From contig CAYGBK010000076.1 of NCBI GenBank assembly GCA_964348095.1, positions 59,531 to 123,530 of the forward strand: 64,000 nucleotides of DNA, read 5' to 3'. This DNA is from WVXP01 sp964348095. GTDB lineage: Bacteria; Desulfobacterota; BSN033; WVXP01. Both the position numbers and the translations under genes were made by a program. Of this stretch, positions 1-8,367 are shown one piece after another (within the stretch, counting starts at the first letter, position 1; the number at the start of each line of letters is the position of its first letter). The notes under the pieces were generated by a model. The model did not search any database, was not told the DNA's origin, and saw only the letters and a list, made by a program, of their open reading frames with translations.

Positions 1-684
1 GAGGGTCATTGAACGGGCAACATCCTCACCCAGGATTTCTGACATGTTATCCCAGTAAGGACAGGCCAGTATTTCTGCTTCATGGACATTGTCGTCGTGC
101 TTGGTGACCTTGTAGGGACAGGCGATGGCCTCCCAATAGATTTTCGAAAGCTCTCCAAGTTTATCCATGTTCACATCACTCGGGCCGGAAATCCCTATTG
201 CTGCCTTGACCTGGTCTAGTTCAGCCAGAGCGAACTTCTCCCACAATCCCATGTAACATGGGTACCCGTCCTTCGTCCCGAGATGCTCCTCTAGTTTCAT
301 GAAGATATTGAAATCGAGAAGAGCAAAGAGCCGAACCCAATTGAGGATGGATTCGCCCACATCTTTTCCAGACCCTTTGATGGCGGGGTGATCCTTATCC
401 GTCAGAATCTGAGACAGGGTCTCTCCGATCTTCTCTACGTCGACAGGCTCTTTGAGACTGACTCTCTCTCGTATAGCCTCAGGGGCTTTTTCACCAACAG
501 CGGACCACACGTCTTTCAGAATCCTTGCTCTCTTTTCTTCTTCTACCTGCGACAAGGCGTCAGTGAAATTGGCATAATGGAATGCGAGCCCCTGGGACCA
601 CGTGAAAACATCATCCTCCGCCTTATGCCCTGTTTGAGACAAACTCGTTAATAGGCTCTGGGCTCCCTTTGATTGTCCTTCCAT
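1..684 (-). CDS. Hypothetical protein with paired ACPY motifs (3' end outside window)
   Basis: The frame is open for 228 codons from the ATG at 684 to the window edge, so the C-terminus is missing. The start is set by a strong AGGAGG ribosome site 5-6 bases upstream. The visible protein is soluble and mostly helical, with no signal peptide. Near its end it carries two similar cysteine motifs, EAIACPYKVTKHDD and EILACPYWDNMSE. Paired Cys-Pro-Tyr/Trp motifs of this kind are reminiscent of proteins annotated as L-2-amino-thiazoline-4-carboxylic acid hydrolase-like, but I cannot confirm that family. It is the most distal gene seen of the minus-strand uptake and catabolic cluster, so a role in handling the same imported compound is an inference. 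Confidence 0.75.
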   Translation of the reverse strand, partial: MEGQSKGAQSLLTSLSQTGHKAEDDVFTWSQGLAFHYANFTDALSQVEEEKRARILKDVWSAVGEKAPEAIRERVSLKEPVDVEKIGETLSQILTDKDHPAIKGSGKDVGESILNWVRLFALLDFNIFMKLEEHLGTKDGYPCYMGLWEKFALAELDQVKAAIGISGPSDVNMDKLGELSKIYWEAIACPYKVTKHDDNVHEAEILACPYWDNMSEILGEDVARSMTL

Positions 685-726
685 GTTTTCCTCCTTTGTC
701 TTAGCGAGATTTCTCGACACACTCAT

Positions 727-2364
727 TCACTTTCTCAGAACCTTTCCAGGTCGATTCCCTGTCAGTTTTCCATCGTCAAGAAGAACCTGGCCGTTGACGA
801 TCACGTAATGGATGCCCTCAGAAAACTGCCTGGGATTCTCATAGGTTGCTCGGTCAATGATCCGATCGGGGTCAAAAACCACCAGATCAGCAAAGAACCC
901 CTCGGCGATGATTCCTCTCCCCTTCAGGCCCAGACGATTCGCAGGGAAGGACGTCATTCTCCGGATGGCATCCTCAAGGGTGAGCAGTTTCAACTCTCTC
1001 ACGTAGTGCCCGAGTATCCTAGGATAAGTGCCGTACGCGGCAGGATGAGGTTTCCCTCGGCCGATATCAACCGCATCGGTGGCATACCCTCCCAAGGGAT
1101 GTTTGATAATCGCTCTCAAGGGTTCGTCAGTGTTACGATCCCCAGAGACACCGAAAATCAACTGACTAATTGCTCCACCCTCTTCAACCATGACGTCGGT
1201 AATCGCATCGAATGGAGACTTTCTTACCTTTTTCCCGAGTTCAACGAGGTTCAACCCCTCGTATGCTTTATTCTTCTCACTTGGGATGTATCCAATATAG
1301 ATGTTCTCCCATCCCCCTGCCTTGACGAGATTGTGTGGCCAGGAACCAGGACGCCATGTGGGCCATGTTGGAACCACGTTCTCAACGTCATTCTCGATTT
1401 TTTTCCTAATCTTTGGGTCCTCCACCCTTTTCAAGAATTCAGGCCACCCGCCATCCAGGGCCCACGGAGGATAGATAGCGATCATCATCGTCATTGCAGC
1501 GGTATAAGGGAACATATCGAAAGTCATATCGATTCCGCGCTGCCGTGCCTCTTCGTCTATCTTCAGGGTGACTTCTATTTTGTGCCAGTTTTCCTTTCCA
1601 AATGCCTCATAGTGGGAGCGATGAACCCTGCAGCCTGCCTTCTCACCAATCGAGATAACCTCCTTTTCAGCCTCAATATCGGTCTCGCTCGATCCCCTTA
1701 TATGACTCGTGAAAAGCCTGTCGTAATCGGCAACGATCCTTCCAAGCTCGGTTAGTTCGTTCGTGTCTGCGAACATCCCCGGCGCATAGATCAACCCACA
1801 CGAAAAACCAAAGGATCCCTCCTCAAAGGTCTCTTTGAGAAAGCCCTGCATTTTTCTGATCTCTTCAGACGACGACACCCCACCTGAGAACCCCTTGACC
1901 CGAGCTCTGATGGCCCCATGACCGGTCAGAGTGCCAAGGTTTACAAGGACCCCCCCTTTTTCGACAAGCCCCAGGAATTCCCCCATCGTGTTCCACTCCC
2001 AGGGAACCTTATCCGGGGTCATCCACCCGACGCTAGCCTCCATGATTGGTTTCATCTCATTTGTCACAGGGGAGACGCTGATTCCACAGTTCCCCATGAT
2101 TTCTGTGGTTATCCCTTGACGGATTCTCCCTTCGAGAAGTTTGGACTGTTTTTCACTCAGAAAGATCATTTCAGAGTGGGAATGCATATCAATGAACCCA
2201 GGGGCAAGCATCATGTTTTTTCCATCGATCGTCTTCTCTGAACCCTTGGTTTCTATTCGTCCAATGTGGGCGATCCTTTCCCCGTCAACACCGACATCAG
2301 CGTGATACCACGGGTTACCGAGACCATCCACTACCTTTACGTTCTTGAGCACTAAGGAAAACAC
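727..2364 (-). CDS. N-acyl-D-amino-acid deacylase (D-aminoacylase family amidohydrolase)
   Basis: Metal-dependent amidohydrolase of about 545 residues, the usual length for D-aminoacylases, which release a carboxylic acid and a free D-amino acid from N-acyl-D-amino acids. The N-terminal small beta domain leads into the TIM-barrel motif GFIDMHSHSE (metal ligands H61 and H63). GNCG follows near residue 93, where this family has its characteristic metal-bridging cysteine. A C-terminal DLVVFDPDRI strand closes the urease-like fold. The start is GTG, preceded by GGAAGGAG at good spacing. It lies downstream of the LIV transporter and a SnoaL-like gene on the same strand, consistent with processing an imported acyl-amino acid. 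Exact substrate unknown. Confidence 0.9.
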   Translation of the reverse strand: MFSLVLKNVKVVDGLGNPWYHADVGVDGERIAHIGRIETKGSEKTIDGKNMMLAPGFIDMHSHSEMIFLSEKQSKLLEGRIRQGITTEIMGNCGISVSPVTNEMKPIMEASVGWMTPDKVPWEWNTMGEFLGLVEKGGVLVNLGTLTGHGAIRARVKGFSGGVSSSEEIRKMQGFLKETFEEGSFGFSCGLIYAPGMFADTNELTELGRIVADYDRLFTSHIRGSSETDIEAEKEVISIGEKAGCRVHRSHYEAFGKENWHKIEVTLKIDEEARQRGIDMTFDMFPYTAAMTMMIAIYPPWALDGGWPEFLKRVEDPKIRKKIENDVENVVPTWPTWRPGSWPHNLVKAGGWENIYIGYIPSEKNKAYEGLNLVELGKKVRKSPFDAITDVMVEEGGAISQLIFGVSGDRNTDEPLRAIIKHPLGGYATDAVDIGRGKPHPAAYGTYPRILGHYVRELKLLTLEDAIRRMTSFPANRLGLKGRGIIAEGFFADLVVFDPDRIIDRATYENPRQFSEGIHYVIVNGQVLLDDGKLTGNRPGKVLRK

Positions 2365-2456
2365 GGGTTGACTCCTTCCCTATAAGACAGGTCGATGTGT
2401 CGTTTCTGTTCAGCCCAGCAAATCGGGATGTAAAAAGATCGGAAAAACCCAACTCA

Positions 2457-2873
2457 TCATAATTCCAATTGGCCTTGCTGAGCCAGTATCGTTGCCACAT
2501 CATAGTATTCTGTAATTCGATTGATTCTCCCATCTTTCAGTTGAAAGAAATAGGCGATACGGAGATCCACCTTCTTCCCCGTAGGTTCTGAACCACGGAA
2601 AACTCCCGAATTGGTCGCCCGCCACCTGACCTGGCAGATCACGGCATCGCCATCGACAAACTGCTCGTCAACATGGGCGATGCAATCCGGGTATCCCTGA
2701 AAAACCTCGGAGTAGGATTTCTTGAAATTGTCCACGCCGACAAAAGGCTCGGGCTCTGCCACCTCGTCTGCAACCACATTCTCTAAACAACAAGCCGCCA
2801 TCCCTTCCACATCGTGTTCGTTCATAGCCTTGAAAAAATCTTCAATTATTCTGATCGCTTCTTCTTTTCCCAT
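2457..2873 (-). CDS. SnoaL-like / NTF2-fold protein
   Basis: A 138-residue protein of the NTF2-like superfamily, in the ester cyclase / SnoaL-like group. It opens with an amphipathic helix (EEAIRIIEDFFKAMNEHDVEGM) and ends with the typical strand pattern around KDGRINRITEYYDVATILAQ. Members act as small hydrolases, isomerases, cyclases or ligand-binding proteins, so the reaction cannot be deduced. GGAGG lies 7 bases before the ATG. It sits between livF and the D-aminoacylase gene on the same strand. A second relative of the same fold lies at the other end of the transporter operon, so the two probably act on related ligands. Confidence 0.85.
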   Translation of the reverse strand: MGKEEAIRIIEDFFKAMNEHDVEGMAACCLENVVADEVAEPEPFVGVDNFKKSYSEVFQGYPDCIAHVDEQFVDGDAVICQVRWRATNSGVFRGSEPTGKKVDLRIAYFFQLKDGRINRITEYYDVATILAQQGQLEL

Positions 2874-2955
2874 ATCCCACCCTCCTTCGTTGGGTTTCGA
2901 TTCAAGCGCCTTTTAGATGCTAACCGGTTCACAGCGGGGAACGCTCACGGTCGAT

Positions 2956-3660
2956 CTAATCCGTGGCGGAAAGATATTTGGCTTTGATCTCTTCGTTCCT
3001 CTCTAGTGCGTGGGGTTCCGACTCATAGACGATCTGTCCTTTGCTGATGATAAAGGCATAGTTTGCCACCCGTAAGGCCATGGGCAAATTCTGTTCGACC
3101 AGAAGGATGGAGAATCCATCCTCTTTCAGCTGACGAATGATGGACCCGATATCACGAACAATCAGGGGAGCAAGCCCTTCTGAAGGTTCATCCATCAGAA
3201 GGAGATCAGGGTTAGTCATCAAAGCTCGGCCAATGGCCAACATCTGTTGTTCCCCCCCGCTCAGCAGATTTCCTTTGAGATTCGAGCGCTCTCTCAAGAT
3301 CGGGAATTGGGAGTATACCCTGTCCAAAGACCATCCACCAGTCTTGTTACCCATCCTCGCTGCCATGGTGAGATTCTCTCTGACCGTGAGGGATGGAAAA
3401 ATATTGCGGCCTTGAGGAATCAGTCCGACGCCTATCTTGGCGATCTCGTATGGCTTGAGATGGGTGATATCATGCCCCTTGAACCGAACCACCCCGCTCC
3501 GGGGTGGGGTAAAGCCGATAATTGATCGAATGGTCGTCGTCTTTCCCATGCCATTGCGACCGAGGAGGGCTACGACGGTCCCTTTCTTAACCGCCATCGA
3601 AATTCCATGAAGAACGTAGCTCTCCCCATAGTACGTATGAATATCAACCAACTCCAGCAT
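2956..3660 (-). CDS. livF: Branched-chain amino-acid type ABC transporter ATP-binding protein LivF
   Basis: One of two ATPases of a LIV-type (HAAT) amino-acid importer at the inner face of the cytoplasmic membrane. Visible motifs are Walker A GRNGMGKTT, signature LSGGEQQML, Walker B LLLMDEPSEGL and the switch histidine region LLVEQN. A longer open frame exists upstream, but the start at 3660 (MLELVDIHTYYGES) fits LivF length (234 aa) and has GAGGAG ten bases upstream. The gene overlaps the end of livG by 17 bases, which indicates translational coupling. It is the last transporter gene of the operon; the substrate is probably an amino acid or derivative. Confidence 0.95.
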   Translation of the reverse strand: MLELVDIHTYYGESYVLHGISMAVKKGTVVALLGRNGMGKTTTIRSIIGFTPPRSGVVRFKGHDITHLKPYEIAKIGVGLIPQGRNIFPSLTVRENLTMAARMGNKTGGWSLDRVYSQFPILRERSNLKGNLLSGGEQQMLAIGRALMTNPDLLLMDEPSEGLAPLIVRDIGSIIRQLKEDGFSILLVEQNLPMALRVANYAFIISKGQIVYESEPHALERNEEIKAKYLSATD

Positions 3661-4417
3661 GGTCAGCAGTCTCCTCGACTCCCATATAGATTTCCTTGAC
3701 CCTCTGATCGGCCTGAATTTCCTGCGGTGTCCCATCCGCTATGATCTCGCCATAATGAAGGACAATGATACGTTCTGCCACCTCAAACACCATGTCCATG
3801 TCATGATCAACCATAAGAACGGTCATGTCCGATCCCAAGTTCTTGATCGTACCAATGACCTCGGACCCTTCCTCTCTTGTCAGACCGGCACTCGGTTCAT
3901 CCAGAAGCAACAATTTGGGCTGCATGGCCAATCCAAGTCCGATTTCCAATTTCCTTTGCTCCCCGTGGCCCAGGTTTTTGACAGGGTCGTTCTTTTTATC
4001 CTCTAGGTCCAGCATCTTCAATGTATGAAGCGCATCATCATGGACGGCCTTGAAATGACTGATCTTGCGAAACATATTGAAGCCGGTGGACTTCGTGCCG
4101 TGAAGGGTCAACAGTGCATTATCCAGAACCGTGAGTTTTTGAAGAAGGCTGATGATCTGAAAGGCGCGAGCCTGGCCGAGACAAGCACGCCGATGGGTAG
4201 GAAGATCAGTCACGTCCTGCTCGAAAAAGTAGATTCGACCCGCCGTGGCCGACAGCTGTCCATTGATCAGATCGAATAGGGTCGTCTTACCCGCACCATT
4301 GGGGCCTATGATCGCCAGACGCTCCCCAACGGCGACGGCGAAAGAGACGTCGTTCACCGCAGTCACTCCGCCGAAATTCTTGGACAAGCCCTCAACCCTT
4401 AACGCTTCCTGTGGCAT
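3644..4417 (-). CDS. livG: Branched-chain amino-acid type ABC transporter ATP-binding protein LivG
   Basis: Second ATPase of the LIV-type importer, 257 residues. It has Walker A GPNGAGKTT, a LivG-type signature LGHGEQRKLEIG, Walker B LLLLDEPSAGL and the D-loop/H-loop segment LMVDHDMDMVF. The C-terminal tail (GEIIADGTPQEIQADQRVKEIYMG) is typical of LivG. Its start overlaps the end of livM by 26 bases and its end overlaps livF by 17, so the ATPases are translated as a coupled block. An AAGGTGA ribosome site precedes the ATG. It should pair with LivF as the nucleotide-binding heterodimer. Confidence 0.95.
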   Translation of the reverse strand: MPQEALRVEGLSKNFGGVTAVNDVSFAVAVGERLAIIGPNGAGKTTLFDLINGQLSATAGRIYFFEQDVTDLPTHRRACLGQARAFQIISLLQKLTVLDNALLTLHGTKSTGFNMFRKISHFKAVHDDALHTLKMLDLEDKKNDPVKNLGHGEQRKLEIGLGLAMQPKLLLLDEPSAGLTREEGSEVIGTIKNLGSDMTVLMVDHDMDMVFEVAERIIVLHYGEIIADGTPQEIQADQRVKEIYMGVEETADHAGVG

Positions 4418-5390
4418 GACTCACCTTCATCAAAAGTCTCCATAGATAGACGCCAATACCCTCCCGCGCAAACATGATGGTCAGGACAAAGAGCCCCCCC
4501 AGTATCAGGGGCCAGCGCTGTGGCGAGAGAATACTGGCAAAAGTCTCCACGAATATGAAGACTGCTGCACCGACGACAGGCCCCAGAAACGTCCCAAGCC
4601 CCCCCATGATGGCCATGACCATGGGCAGGAAGGACGTGATTATGCCGAGATGGTTGGGTGAAACAAAAAAGTTATAGTAGGTGAAAAGCACACCGGCTAT
4701 CCCAGCAAAGGCCCCAGAAATCACAAAGGCCATGTATTTGTACAGCCACGTATTATACCCGAGGGCTTCCATTCGAGACTCATCTTCCCGAATACCGACA
4801 AGGGCCAGCCCGTAAGGCGACCGCACCAACCGCTGCAACAGAACAAAACTTATCGCGAAAAAGATCAAAACCATGTAGTAGAACCATGTCGTATTCAATG
4901 TGAATCCTGGAATAGCGAGATTCGGCAGGGGTATCCCAGTGATCCCCTGCATCCCTGGAGAACTCAGCCACTTCACGTTCCAAGCCAGGCTGTAGAGCAT
5001 CTGGCCGAGTGCAAAAGTCACCAACAGAAAGTAAATGCCAGACGCTCGGAGCGCAATAATCCCAAACAGGGCAGCAATGAGGATTGCAACGACAACACCC
5101 AAGGGGGCACTGATCCAGAAAAGGTCAACACCATAGCGGAGCTTGAGTATGGCTACGGTATACCCTCCCGCCCCAAAGAATGCCGCATGACCCAGGGACA
5201 GGAGCCCGGCATAACCGAAAACCACATTGTAACTCATTGCGAAGAGGGCAAAAATCAGAAACCGAGTCATGAGCCCCTCTCCGTAGGTAGACAAGAAAAA
5301 CGGGCTTATACCAAGAACAAGAGCCCCCCCCACATAAGGCAGAACAGCCGTCAATGGACCGCGTTCAATGTGGTTTTCTACGACGTCCAT
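4392..5390 (-). CDS. livM: Branched-chain amino-acid type ABC transporter permease LivM
   Basis: Integral membrane subunit of the LIV-type importer, 332 residues with about nine to ten predicted hydrophobic segments. The family signature is GYAGLLSLGHAAFFGAGGYTVAI near residues 59-81, and the conserved cytoplasmic coupling loop is VRSPYGLALVGIREDESRMEALGYN. Three bases separate it from the livH stop and it overlaps livG by 26 bases. The N-terminus has a short hydrophilic stretch (MDVVENHIERG) before the first membrane helix. It forms the translocation channel together with LivH. Confidence 0.95.
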   Translation of the reverse strand: MDVVENHIERGPLTAVLPYVGGALVLGISPFFLSTYGEGLMTRFLIFALFAMSYNVVFGYAGLLSLGHAAFFGAGGYTVAILKLRYGVDLFWISAPLGVVVAILIAALFGIIALRASGIYFLLVTFALGQMLYSLAWNVKWLSSPGMQGITGIPLPNLAIPGFTLNTTWFYYMVLIFFAISFVLLQRLVRSPYGLALVGIREDESRMEALGYNTWLYKYMAFVISGAFAGIAGVLFTYYNFFVSPNHLGIITSFLPMVMAIMGGLGTFLGPVVGAAVFIFVETFASILSPQRWPLILGGLFVLTIMFAREGIGVYLWRLLMKVSHATGSVKG

Positions 5391-5393
5391 CTC

Positions 5394-6254
5394 TCACACT
5401 TTTCTTCCAAGGAGACCGGCCGGTCGAATGAGCAAGACGACGATCATGGCGACATACATCGTGAACATGGCAAATTGGGGGAATACCGCCCTCCCAATTG
5501 AATCGACCATACCGATTAGGATTCCGCCCAATAGGGCTCCCTGAATAGACCCGACACCACCGACAATGATCACTATCAAAGCCAAAAGGAGCACGTCCAA
5601 CCCCAGGGAGGTGCGTACCCCCAACAACTGAGCACCGATGACGCCGGCTGCCCCGGCGATGAAGGAGGCGATGAAAAAGATCACCGCGAAGGCACGCTCC
5701 AAATTGATCCCGAGACCCATCGTGGTTTCCTTATCATCCATACCCGCCCGAACGATAGAACCCATTCGAGTCTTGTCTTGTAACCACCACAGACCCACGG
5801 CGAGGATCAACCCGATCAGAATGACGGCCACCCGAGCTTTAGGATAAGCCCTACCCATGATTTCGAAGGAGCCCTTCAAGAGCGATGCTGTAAAAGGCAT
5901 TCTTGGCCATCCACCCCAGATCCAGAGACATAGGTTGCTCAGAATATAGACGAAGCCAAAAGTCAGCAAGACCTGTTCGTTTGGTTGCTTGTACAAATGG
6001 CGTAACAGTCCACGCTCCATAGCCAAGCCGACCAAAGCGGCCGAAAAGCCCCCTGCGAGAAGGCCCAGCCCGAAAGTGGCTCCCAATTTCACCGCGACTG
6101 TCCAGCCAACGTAGGCGCCGACCATATAGATGGCGCCGTGAGCGAGATTGGTTATCCCCATCGCTCCGAGAACGATTGACATGCCCGAGGCGATGAGAAA
6201 CAAAATCATACCGTAGGACAAACCGTTGAGCAGATTGATTACAACGGAATCCAT
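5394..6254 (-). CDS. livH: Branched-chain amino-acid type ABC transporter permease LivH
   Basis: Second membrane subunit of the importer, 286 residues. It contains the LivH hallmark LGAMGITNLAHGAIYMVGAYVGW near residues 29-51 and a conserved loop RMGSIVRAGMDDKETTMGLGIN that contacts the ATPases. The last helices VGGVGSIQGALLGGILIGMVDS are also typical. It is separated from the upstream binding-protein gene by about 80 bases that hold a strong hairpin, and from livM by only 3 bases. GAGG precedes the ATG closely. Confidence 0.95.
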   Translation of the reverse strand: MDSVVINLLNGLSYGMILFLIASGMSIVLGAMGITNLAHGAIYMVGAYVGWTVAVKLGATFGLGLLAGGFSAALVGLAMERGLLRHLYKQPNEQVLLTFGFVYILSNLCLWIWGGWPRMPFTASLLKGSFEIMGRAYPKARVAVILIGLILAVGLWWLQDKTRMGSIVRAGMDDKETTMGLGINLERAFAVIFFIASFIAGAAGVIGAQLLGVRTSLGLDVLLLALIVIIVGGVGSIQGALLGGILIGMVDSIGRAVFPQFAMFTMYVAMIVVLLIRPAGLLGRKV

Positions 6255-6293
6255 GGTTCCTCAATCCCTGCTGTCGTCCGGATTCGACAGAAA

Positions 6294-6324
6294 TGAGCAG
6301 GGCAGGAGAACCCCGCCCTGCTCA
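6294..6324 (-). other. Intercistronic hairpin between the binding-protein gene and livH
   Basis: A perfect 10-bp stem (TGAGCAGGGC with GCCCTGCTCA) and an 11-base GC-rich loop lie just after the stop codon of the binding-protein gene. There is no U-run, so it is not a typical intrinsic terminator. Hairpins at this place in binding-protein operons commonly protect the upstream mRNA from 3' exonucleases and raise the level of the periplasmic protein over the permeases. That role is inferred from position and structure. Confidence 0.7.
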
Positions 6325-6334
6325 AATTGAACAT

Positions 6335-7501
6335 CTACTTTTTCAGCCTTGGATCGACCACTTTTTCGTACGTCTTGATCGGATCCCAATAGTACTTCCC
6401 GTCCTTCTTTTTGACCTCGGCAATGTACCCGTTGGTGAGAGCAATCCCCTCTGGGCTAACCGCTAGAGGTCCCTGTGGCGTATCGATCTTTACATTCAAC
6501 AGGGCAGGCCAGAGCTTATCAAAGGAATCATCGCCACCGGTGGATTGCAGAGCAGTCAGAATGGCCCGGGTAATGGCGTACGAATTTGATTCCAAGCCGC
6601 CCGGTGTCTGCCCGAATCGATCGGTCATATCCTTGATCCATTTCTTGTTCATCGGGTCGTCTCTCGTCAAAAGATAAAGGGCCTGTCCCTTTAATCCCAC
6701 AGTGATGTCACCAAGTTCAGCGAGGATCTGGTCCGGCATGTCAGCCGCGAGGGTCGTCCCCAGAAGAGGGGTTTTGACGCCAAACTCGTGGACCTGGGAT
6801 ATGAAAAGCTGGGCGGCCGAAGGACCTTCCACAAAGTATCCGATCACATCAGCCTTTTTCAGTGTTGATAGGTAAGGGCCAAAATCCTGATTCCCGACCG
6901 GCCACCATACCTCCTGAACAACTTTTCCGCCTTTTTCTTCAAAGGCGAGTTTTATCCCTTTGATAAAGCCATGGCCACCTGCGTAGTCGGTGCCAGCCGT
7001 GATCATGGTTTTGTAGCCGAGCTCAGCCGCATAGTAGCCCACTGGAGCTGTCAACCCCACAAGGGTGGTGGGATAGATAAACCAGTTCTTGTACTTTGTG
7101 AGTTCAAGGTCACCACAGTAGAAGCTGGCGGTCAAAACCTTCTTACCGGCAAGATAGGGCGCTATCGCCATGTGTGCATCGCCCATTAGGGGCCCGATAA
7201 TGATGTTCACCTTGTCCCTTTCAACCAGTTTCTTGGTCTTTTCCAGGACAACGTTCATATCGGCGGCCGCGTCCTCGGCTATCAACTCGATTTTTCGACC
7301 TCCAACCGTGTAGTCCACCTCCTCCAGTGCCTTCACGATCCCGTTTCTGAAGAGTGGCCCGATGAAAGCGATAGGACCGGTTAGATTCAGAATCGTGCCA
7401 ATCTTCAAGACCTCCGCCGCCTGGACTCTCTCCACCGAGGCAACGGCAAAAACTGAAAACAGAAAGACAATAACGAGACTAAGCGTGATAAATTTCTTCA
7501 T
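6335..7501 (-). CDS. ABC transporter substrate-binding protein, LivJ/LivK type
   Basis: Periplasmic amino-acid (or amide) binding protein of the HAAT family, 388 residues. The signal peptide is MKKFITLSLVIVFLFSV followed by a VQA-AEV cleavage site, with no lipobox. The mature protein starts LKIGTILNLTGPIAFIG and has the type-I periplasmic binding fold (AYLAGKKVLTASFYCGD, GFIKGIKLAFEEKGGKV). An in-frame ATG 15 bases upstream is rejected because the GGAGG site lies between it and this start, 8 bases before the ATG at 7501. It is the first gene of the transporter block. Its ligand is unknown; the neighbouring deacylase and OrtAB suggest an amino-acid derivative. Confidence 0.93.
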   Translation of the reverse strand: MKKFITLSLVIVFLFSVFAVASVERVQAAEVLKIGTILNLTGPIAFIGPLFRNGIVKALEEVDYTVGGRKIELIAEDAAADMNVVLEKTKKLVERDKVNIIIGPLMGDAHMAIAPYLAGKKVLTASFYCGDLELTKYKNWFIYPTTLVGLTAPVGYYAAELGYKTMITAGTDYAGGHGFIKGIKLAFEEKGGKVVQEVWWPVGNQDFGPYLSTLKKADVIGYFVEGPSAAQLFISQVHEFGVKTPLLGTTLAADMPDQILAELGDITVGLKGQALYLLTRDDPMNKKWIKDMTDRFGQTPGGLESNSYAITRAILTALQSTGGDDSFDKLWPALLNVKIDTPQGPLAVSPEGIALTNGYIAEVKKKDGKYYWDPIKTYEKVVDPRLKK

Positions 7502-7688
7502 TTTTTTACCCTCCATTTTGGATTAACCGCTCACCTTCCTAATTTGCAGCTGCTTCGATCGTTTGTCCCACCTCCCTTCTCTGGAGAGTCCGAACCTGAG
7601 GAGCTCTCCCTTCATGGACTGTCCAACCCCATCTGAAGCTTAATTCGGGCAAGAGAGACAATTTCTCTCCTAGAAAAGCCGGATGAGC

Positions 7689-8192
7689 CTATTCCTTGTT
7701 CAGAGCGGCACAATCCCACCCGAGCTGGTGAAACATATCCGCGAAGTTCCAGTGGTCTCTCACGTATTTTATTTTCCCATTCTCTATGAGGGCGAACTGG
7801 CAATACTGGCAGTCGAACCTCTTCCCCGTTGCTGGCAATCCGAAGAATTCGCTCTTCATCGTTCCCTGGATCCTTCCCATGTTGACAACCCTGTTCCCCT
7901 GTACAACAAAGGCCTCTATGTAGGGCAAAAAATCCGGAACGGCATTGACCCACCCCATACCAAACTCCCGAATCGCATCATGCCCCGCCGCTGGTTCTCC
8001 TGTGATGTCATAGTAAACCCCATCCTCAGCCATAACGGACAGAACCAAGTCAACGTTCTGGGTAGCCCATCCTTTTAGTTCTGTCATGACAAGTTTCAGG
8101 TTTTCTCTTTCCTGGGGTGAAAGATCTTCAAATGAATCCGGATCTTCATCAAGCAAACTCCTGTCAGTCATCAACCATTCACGGGTCTTCAT
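7689..8192 (-). CDS. SnoaL-like / NTF2-fold protein
   Basis: A 167-residue SnoaL-like protein with a 35-residue acidic N-terminal extension before the fold. The core motifs are AEDGVYYDITGEPAAGHDAIREF and QYCQFALIENGKIKYVRDHWNFADMFHQLG. An unusually good ribosome site, AAAGGAGG, sits about 7 bases before the ATG. It lies between ortB and the binding-protein gene, all on the minus strand, with gaps of about 175-190 bases on either side. The ligand and reaction are not known. A co-function with OrtAB on a keto-amino acid is only suggested by context. Confidence 0.85.
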   Translation of the reverse strand: MKTREWLMTDRSLLDEDPDSFEDLSPQERENLKLVMTELKGWATQNVDLVLSVMAEDGVYYDITGEPAAGHDAIREFGMGWVNAVPDFLPYIEAFVVQGNRVVNMGRIQGTMKSEFFGLPATGKRFDCQYCQFALIENGKIKYVRDHWNFADMFHQLGWDCAALNKE

Positions 8193-8367
8193 TCTTTCAA
8201 CCTCCTTTCAAGTTAACGGTGTTTTCCGGAATCAATTCCGGTTCTCGCCCAAACTTCCAATTCTCCACGAGAATTCGATTCTATGAGCCTACCATCACGA
8301 ATTGCGTCTCTGGCCTTCAGGGCCGCCCAGGGTAACGGAAATCCGCAATCCCGGATCTGGAGTCCGT

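Noticed and set aside
673..1755. Long plus-strand open frame (360 codons) opposite the D-aminoacylase gene
   Set aside because: The minus-strand frame has full family motifs, a proper start and ribosome site; the plus frame has no recognisable domain and is a shadow.
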